NCBI GenBank assembly: GCA_022432975.1
Contig: CM039511.1
Span: 25,349,153-25,413,152 of the forward strand
Length of the DNA stretch: 64,000 nt
From: Begonia masoniana
Taxonomy: Eukaryota; Streptophyta; Magnoliopsida; Cucurbitales; Begoniaceae
Reading direction: 5' to 3'
The notes under the pieces are model-generated. The model saw only the letters and a program-made list of their open reading frames with translations, had not been told where the DNA came from and did not search any database. Positions within the stretch are counted from its first letter, which is position 1, and each line of letters opens with the position of its first letter. The position numbers and the translations under genes were made by a program. Positions 57,590 to 64,000 of the stretch are shown here, piece by piece.

Positions 57590-58675
57590 GTAAGTTCTCG
57601 TGACTTACTCTGGCCGATTGACCTACACCGTACTTCGATGTCGCGTTGAGGATCTTAGTGTATTGTCTGTTTAAATTGTATTGGTTGGGTAGTTAGGTTA
57701 GTTTCTTTATAGGTTATGTTTTATTCGTCTTGATAGTATGCATGATAGTTGTTTATTTTATGCCTATAACTGTTCATGCATCACGTATTTTGACTAAGCA
57801 TGAAAATGAATTTCCGCACGATGTTTTCAGAAAACTGATGTGGCCCGAAAGGGGGCTATCGATCTATTGTGTGACCGATTAAGGGTCTGACCAATACCAA
57901 ATCTCATGTAATGTAATAAAATACGTAATCTATTATCTGGTCACGCGAGGTGGGGCTCAGGCACGGCTGTACGTGTTGTAAGCGTGTACCCCCCTCCTCT
58001 AGCTGGAAAGAGTAGTTCGATCGCTAGATGGGCTCTCTCCGGTTAGGGGGACTAGATGTCGATGATATTCTGTCTGCCATGATCTGTACGTTATGCATGA
58101 TTTCTGAACTCCATATGCACTGCACGCATCTGTATTTACATAGAATTTACTGAGCCTTTAGCTCATAGTGTGTCTGTATGGTGTAGGTGACGTTGTAGGT
58201 GACATTGACCCAGGTGAGAATGATGTTCCTCCTCCTGATGTATGATGCAGTTGATGGAGAATGGTCTGTGGGAGTGTGCTGAGCAGTCGGTGCGTTATGA
58301 CCCGTGGGGATATGTGTAAGTATTTTGGGGGATTTGATGGTAATATAAAATGTAAAGTTGGAACATAATAGGATGTTTGGATCTGGTTAGATGTTAGGTT
58401 CATGTTTTGATGTTTTAAAACGTTTTGAAAACCTGTTTTTATAAGCTGCTTAGAAATTTTAAACATGAGGAATTGCATAGTTTTAAACATATCCACGCAA
58501 TTTGTTTTATGAAACTAGGCTATGTTTTAAACGTGTTTTGAGTCGTTATTTTTGAGTGAGTTTATGTTGATGATTATTGAAAGGTTTAGTGTTTATGTAT
58601 ATATGGAAAGAGAATTGAGTATGCAGGGGAAAGGAGGAAAAAGAAAGAAAAAAAGAGAAGAGGGAAAAGGGAGCG

Positions 58676-58920
58676 CAGGTCCTCTGGAAATCCAGAGGAC
58701 CTGGCGATCGATCGCCAGGTAGGGGAGATCGATCGCCAGGCAGGGGCGATCGATCGCCCCTCCCTCTGTCGCACGATTGCCAAGAGTGGCGATCGCTGGG
58801 CAGGTAAGCGATTGTCGAAAGGCGATCGTTCGCTGGACACGATCGCCGAAGGGTGATCGTTCGCCATGCAACGATCACCCATGGGCGATCGATCGCCCCT
58901 GCAAAAAGGGACACCTGTTC
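58676..58920. repeat. Hairpin module GGCGATCGATCGCC, E5 LTR
   Basis: GTCCTCTGGAAATCCAGAGGAC is a perfect stem with a short loop. It is followed by three close CGATCGATCG palindromes (CTGGCGATCGATCGCCAG and kin) and further GGCGATCGTTCGC words. It parallels the E2/E3 module in layout and wording, though the LTRs differ overall. Confidence 0.85.
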
Positions 58921-59164
58921 CCTTTTTGCCCCTGGTTTCGTTGGCCGATTGTGTTTTATTAAGTTTTATTGTTTTAAATAAATGTTTTAATTGTGATTTC
59001 TTTAATTGTTTTACAATTTTATTAAATGGTTTTCAAAATAGATTCGAACGTATTACAATTTGGTTTCCGATTGTTATTTCTGCTCGAACACTAGGTTTAA
59101 AGTTTCAAGTATAAAAAAAATATGTACGGGAAATTGGGTACAATACTAGGGTTGCTACAAGTTA

Positions 59165-59176
59165 TGGTATCAGAGC
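59165..59176 (+). other. E5 primer binding site (initiator tRNA-Met)
   Basis: TGGTATCAGAGC, the full 12-base complement of the initiator tRNA-Met end, five bases after the LTR. Confidence 0.92.
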
Positions 59177-59247
59177 CCCCAGGTTTTAAAATCGGTTTTG
59201 TAGACTGCTCGACTGCACAGCCACTACGCGGACATCCTTCCTCAACT

Positions 59248-59313
59248 GTAAGTACGTTTACTGCTTTGTCTGATTCAGATTTCTTAGAATTATTTGCTTT
59301 AATTTTTTTTTAG
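59248..59313 (+). other. Predicted intron before E5 gag (66 nt)
   Basis: CTCAACT/GTAAGTACG to a T-rich TTTTTTTTAG/GAGTT, ending 12 bases before ATG 59326. Confidence 0.65.
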
Positions 59314-59325
59314 GAGTTATAAAAT

Positions 59326-62300
59326 ATGGTTCGAGGAAAAGATCCTCGTGATGACGCACTTGATCGACTTACGGAGTTGCTAGACCGTCAATCTCAGCAC
59401 ATGGACCGTCAAGCACAACAAATTGAGAATTTAGTAAATCGAGAGAACCAAAGGGCCAAGGATTTGGTGGTTCCTAATAACCAGGGCATGCAGAAGTTCC
59501 ATGGCCTACGGCCTCCAGTATTCGATGGCCGATCATCGGATCCAAATATTGCGGAGGAATGGATCCGGGTGATGGAGGATATGCTAGATTATGCAGAGGT
59601 AGGGAACGGGAGTAAGGTGGCTTATGTTACCTTCCACCTGGCGTTAGACGCCCGTTTCTGGTGGGATTCGATCAAGACGATGACGGACGTATCAGTTATG
59701 ACTTGAGAGATGTTTAAGACCGTATTCTTTAACAAGTATTTCAGCCGCACAGTGAGGGTGGCAAAGAGGAATGAGTTCACACAGCTAAAGCAGACAGGTT
59801 CGGTTGCTAAGTACATATGGAAGTTCGAGGCTTTATCACGATTTGCCCCGCGTCTTGTCAGCGATAACGAGGAGAAGGTGCACCAGTTTATGGAGGGACT
59901 TAATCTGGAGATTTTGATGCACGTTATTGTCTCAGGTATTATCGATGTGCCCTATTCTGACATCACAGCTAGAGCTCTGGATATTGAGGCTGCCAGAGCT
60001 ACTTGTGTTAGACCGATGGAGCTAGCTAAGGGCTTCTTCCGTGAGATCCGACCTCAGTCGCAGAACCGAGGTTGGCAGCCTAGAGCACAGCCCCAGCAGT
60101 AGCAGAGGGGTGTTAAAAGACCTCTTGAGGGAGGTAATGATCGGGGTAACGGGAAACAAGTACAGGGGGCTTCTCAGATGCCATGGTGCCCCAGGTGCCA
60201 GAAGGAGCATAGTGGTGAGTGCCGCGTTGGCACTAATTAGTGTTTTAGATGTGGGGTGATTGCCCATTACGTCAAGGATTGCCCGAAGCCCGGCCGAGAT
60301 CTGTCAGGCGGTGATCAGAGGAGAGTTATGCCGAGGATCTTTGCATTTATAGAGCCTGGCGATGTCGACGACGAGGCTCAGCCCTCTGTGATAGCAGGTA
60401 CTATTCTGATTATGGGCACCTTTGTTTTTACTTTGATGGATACGGGAGCTACGCACTCCTTCATATCGACTGCATGCATGACTAGATTGGGATTAGAGTC
60501 TGAGTTAGCTGGGGTCGAGTATAGAGTAATGCTGCCTTCAGAAGAGCTTATGCAGTCAGAACGTATTCTCCAGGGCAATGTCATCTTAGTGGGGGATATT
60601 ACCCTTTATGCTCATTTGATAGTTATGAGCATAGAGCGGTATGATCTTATCTTAGGGATGGACTGGCTTGCACAGCACTTTGCCACCATCGATTGTCGAT
60701 CTGGGATTGTGACATTTCGACCCCCGGGTAAAGCCGAGTTTTCTTATCAGGCGATGAGCAGATTGAGCGGATCGCCTATTTCTTATTCCATGAAGGTCAA
60801 CGAGCAGTTTAAAGGTGCGTGCTCTATTTATTTCGCCTTAGTATTTGATGTTCAGTTACTCAGCGTAGTAAAGCCGAGTGACATTCCTATAGTCAGAGAG
60901 TTCTCTGAGATATTCCTCGATGATCTTCCCGGGTTACCACCAGATCGGGAGATTGAGTTTACTATTGATGTCTATCCAAATACCGCGCCAAGGTTTAAGA
61001 ACCCGTATCGGTTGGCACCATCCGAGTTGAAAGAGCTGAAGACTCAGCTTGACGAGTTGTTAGAGAAGGGTTTTATTCGACCCAGCGTTTCACCCTGGGG
61101 TGCGCCCGTTTTGTTTGTCAAGAAGAAAGACGGGACCCTCAGGATGTGCATCGATTACAGAGAGTTGAACAAATTGACGGTGAAGAATAAATATCCGTTG
61201 CCCCGGATTGATGACCTATTTGATCAGCTACAGGGTGCCCGAGTGTTTTCCAGAATTGACCTACGCTCGGGTTATTATCAGCTGAAGGTCCGGAGGGATG
61301 ATATTCAGAAAACGGCATTCCAGATGAGGTATGGGCATTATGAGTTCCTTGTCATGTCTTTTGGACGTACTAATGCCCCTGCAGCGTTTATGGATTTGAT
61401 GAACCATGTCTTCAAGGAGTATCTGGACAAGTTCGTGGTGGTTTTCATCGACGATATCTTTATCTATTCTAAGACGAAAGAAGAACACGAGGAACATCTG
61501 CGGATTGTTTTGCAGATTCTGAGTCAACGCCAGCTATATCCAAAGTTCTCTAAATGCGAGTTTTAGCTGGATAGGATCAGTTTTCTTGGCCATATCATAT
61601 CGCAGGAAGGAGTTTCTGTAGATCCGAGCAAGATTCAGGTGGTCAGAGATTGGCCACAGCCAAAGAACGTGCGTGAGGTGCGTGGATTTCTCAGATTAGC
61701 TGGTTATTATCGAAATTTTATAGAGGAATTTTCGAAGATTGCAGTTCCTCTTTCACGTTTGACTCGGAAAAATGAGAAGTTTGTATGGTCAGCTGCTTGT
61801 GATGACAGTTTCATGGAGTTAAAGTAGAGATTGACCACCGCTCCAGTATTGACTCTACCTGTTGAGGGTGGCCAGTTCAGTATTTATTGTGACGCGTCTG
61901 GAATTGGGCTCGGTTGTGTATTGATGCAGGAAGGAAGAGTTATTGCTTATGTTTCTCGGCAGTTGAAGCCATATGAGCAGAATTACCCTACGCACGACCT
62001 TGAGTTAGCAGCTGTGGTCTTCGCACTGAAGATATGGAGACATTATTTATATGGGCAACAGTGCGAGATATTTTCCGACCACAAGAGCTTGAAGTATTTA
62101 TTTACGCAGAAGGAGCTGAATATGCGACAGAGAAGGTGGCTTGAGTTCGTCAAAGATTACGATTTCGATATAAAGTACCACCCAGGAAAGGTGAACAAGG
62201 TAGCTGATGCTTTGAGTAGAATGCCTTCTATGAGTCAGCCTTTACTTGCAGCGATGTCGGTTACGCTGCGGTCTGAGATTGAGAGGTTTGATGTGGAGAT

Positions 62301-63777
62301 TGTGGCAGAGTTGTCCAGTATGCTCACCAACATTTCTCTCAGGCCGATTATTTTGGATAAGATACGCGAAGCTCAGCAGAATGATGCGGAGTGCGAGGAG
62401 CTTCGATCGAGCATGACCTCTGGAGACTCATCTGATTTCCATTTATCCGACGATGGTGTTCTAAAGTTCAGGCATAGGTGGTACGTGCCTAATGATGAGG
62501 ATCTGAAGAAAGAGATATTGGCCGAGGCACATTCTTCGGCATATTCTGTGCACCCGGGAAGTACCAATATGTACCGGGATTTAAAGCAACATTTCTGGTG
62601 GACAAATATGAAGAGAGAGGTCGCCAAGTACGTTGGAACCTGTTTAGTCTCTCAACAGGTAAAGGCAGAGCACCAGAGACCGGCCAGAACATTACAGCCA
62701 CTGCCGATTCCGCAGTGAAAATGGGAGCAGATCTCCATGGATTTTATTATGGGGCTCCTGAGGACGACGAAGGGCCATGATGGCATTTGGGTGATTGTGG
62801 ACTGATTGACAAAGTCGGCCCACTTCTTATCTGTGAAGATGACTTCTTTGATGGATCAGCTCGCAGTGCTTTATGTGCAAGAGATTGTGAGATTGCACGG
62901 AGTACCAGTTTCGATTGTCTCAGATAGAGATCCGAGATTTACATCGAAGTTCTGGAAGAGTCTGCACAAAGCTATGGGGACTCAGCTTAATTTCAGCACG
63001 ACATTTCATCCTCAGACTGATGGTCAGACAGAGAGGACGAATCAGATTTTGGAGGATATGCTCAGAGCTTGTGTGCTGGAGTTTCAGGGCTCGTGGAGCC
63101 GATATTTACCTCTGATTGAGTTCTCGTACAACAACAGCTTCCAGGCTACCATCGGGATGGCTCCGTACGAAACTTTATATGGGCAAAAGTGTAGGTCTCC
63201 ATTGTATTAGAACGAGGTTGGTGAAGCCAGTATTGTTGGTCCCGAGATCCTACAACAAACGGCAGAGAAGATTGCCGTTATCAGACAGCGCATCGAGATA
63301 GCTCATAGTCGACAGAAGAGCTATGCTGACACGAGACGGAGGGAACTGGAATTCGAAGAAGGTGACGAGGTTTATTTGAAAGTTTCTCCGTTTAAAGGTG
63401 TGATGAGATTTGGAAGGAAGGGCAAGTTGAATCCTCGTTATGTAGGGCCCTTTCCTATTCTGAAGAAGATCGGGAAGTTGGCGTACAGATTAGAGCTTCC
63501 GGCTTCTATAGAGGGTATCCACGACGTATTTCATGTGTCCATACTTCGGAAGTGTTTATGTGATCCATCACATGCCGTGGAGGCAACAGAGATCGAGGTA
63601 TAGCCTACCTTGACTTATGAGGAGAGGCCAGTATGTATTTTGGAGTCTTCCATCAAGGTATTGCGCAACAAAGAGATTCCGCTAGTCAAGGTATTGTGGC
63701 GGAACCACGAGGTGGAATAGGCTACTTGGGAGCGACTGCAGGATATGATGGCTAAGTATCCTGAGTTGTTTGTATGA
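59326..63777 (+). pseudogene. E5 gag-pol with ten in-frame stops and no frameshift
   Basis: From ATG 59326 (MVRGKDPRDD) the same frame runs 1484 codons to TGA 63775-63777. It carries capsid, a knuckle region [14 protein letters not shown], protease DTGATHSF, reverse transcriptase with FIDDIFIYS, RNase [11 protein letters not shown], the integrase zinc region (its first Cys pair altered to CLVSQQ), integrase core SDRDPRFTS and a chromodomain-like end. Stops lie at 59704, 60100, 60238, 61564, 61825, 62716, 62803, 63208, 63601 and 63718 (first base of each). Where E3/E4 allow comparison, most are Trp, Gln or Arg codons changed by one transition. A functional protein cannot be made, but the element must have been intact at insertion. 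Confidence 0.92.
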
Positions 63778-63800
63778 TTTAATTTTGTGGGGAAAATTCT

Positions 63801-63817
63801 AAATAAGGTGGATAGAA
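63801..63817 (+). other. E5 polypurine tract, partly changed
   Basis: AAATAAGGTGGATAGAA before the 3' LTR, after GGGGAAAATTCT; it is less pure than in E3 and E4. Confidence 0.65.
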
Positions 63818-64000
63818 TGTAATACCCGATTTTTACGGGATATTAATGTTATAATATATGATGGCATTTTTATAAATATGTTAAATCAAGTCTGTTTTGC
63901 AAACGGAGAGCCTTATTACAATCCTAACGATTAATAAGAATTTTAAGAAATTTACGAGAATTTTCGGAGTAATAACGCTATATTTCGAGTAATTGCGTTT
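63818..64000 (+). mobile_element. E5 3' LTR, first 183 bases
   Basis: It begins TGTAATACCCGAT and closely matches 56608-56790; the window ends inside it. The 5' copy's TGTAATACACGG is the changed version of this start. Confidence 0.92.

Larger units (their letters stand above)
56608..59159 (+). mobile_element. E5 5' LTR
   Basis: 2552 bp, from TGTAATACACGG to AGGGTTGCTACA. A TATA-like TATAAAA is at 57001, then an ATG-free pyrimidine-rich leader up to CTAG/GTACG at 57165. A micro-exon (57545-57589) and TTGACCTACACCG follow, then a module around GGCCCGAAAGGGGGC (57840-58060). The acceptor GGTGTAG ends at 58186, and a hairpin module lies at 58676-58920. The expected left target copy is TGGCA (56603-56607); the right copy lies off-window. 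Confidence 0.92.

Noticed and set aside
59326..63777. Stop-codon readthrough or recoding in E5
   Set aside because: Ten stops of both TAG and TGA type at Trp, Gln, Arg and Glu positions fit decay, not programmed recoding.
1..64000. Integrated plant pararetrovirus
   Set aside because: All polymerase regions are followed by integrase and flanked by LTRs with target duplications; no movement protein or coat protein is seen.

Overview
The window is plant nuclear DNA, most likely from a eudicot, made almost entirely of nested LTR retrotransposons. Most are long-LTR Ty3/gypsy chromoviruses that look Tekay/Del-like: one gag-pol frame, a C-terminal chromodomain, LTRs of about 2 to 4 kb, and a primer site matching initiator tRNA-Met. 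One Athila-like element uses tRNA-Asp. I see no intact host gene, rRNA, tRNA or CRISPR array. The species cannot be named from the sequence. Labels E0 to E5 are mine.

Left nest, 1-28958. E0 is the oldest layer, a minus-strand element with its 5' LTR at 26975-28958 and gag decay at 25756-26827. A second LTR (right part 24135-25755) interrupts it. That LTR is interrupted by E1, a gag-only element running from before base 1 to 24134. E1's gag is split by two solo LTRs with perfect 5-bp target duplications (1746-4191, GATGA; 4500-6638, GGCCA). E1's 3' LTR (7231-8929 plus 23476-24134) is interrupted by composite E2/E3 (8930-23475, GTTTG). E2 is minus-strand. E3 lies inside it on the plus strand and has lost its 5' half. 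E3's LTR carries a 24-bp unit repeated 59 times without a visible change. The nest is five layers deep.

Right nest, 30303-53852. A solo LTR (F) is interrupted by an Athila-like gag-protease element lacking most of pol (31299-38670) and by a minus-strand solo LTR (D, 38946-52525, GATTT). D carries a roughly 30-copy 61-bp array. D is itself interrupted by E4 (42421-51971, AGTAT), a complete young-looking element with an uninterrupted 1473-codon gag-pol. At the right edge is E5 (56608 to beyond 64000), whose frame is preserved but holds ten stop codons. Unassigned DNA lies at 28959-30302 and 53853-56607.

The most interesting signal is a shared leader architecture. Otherwise diverged LTRs have, in the same order: a TATA-like box, a pyrimidine-rich exon ending in a splice donor, an intron with a branch-like TTAAC/CTAAT, a 45-51 nt ATG-free micro-exon ending in a GTAAG donor, conserved blocks, a tandem-repeat module, an acceptor TGTAG, and a second repeat module of palindromic words. 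A further 60-68 nt intron-like segment sits just before the gag start in all five gag-bearing chromovirus elements. This suggests a multiply spliced leader with repeat arrays in its introns. It is inferred from sequence alone and needs RNA evidence.
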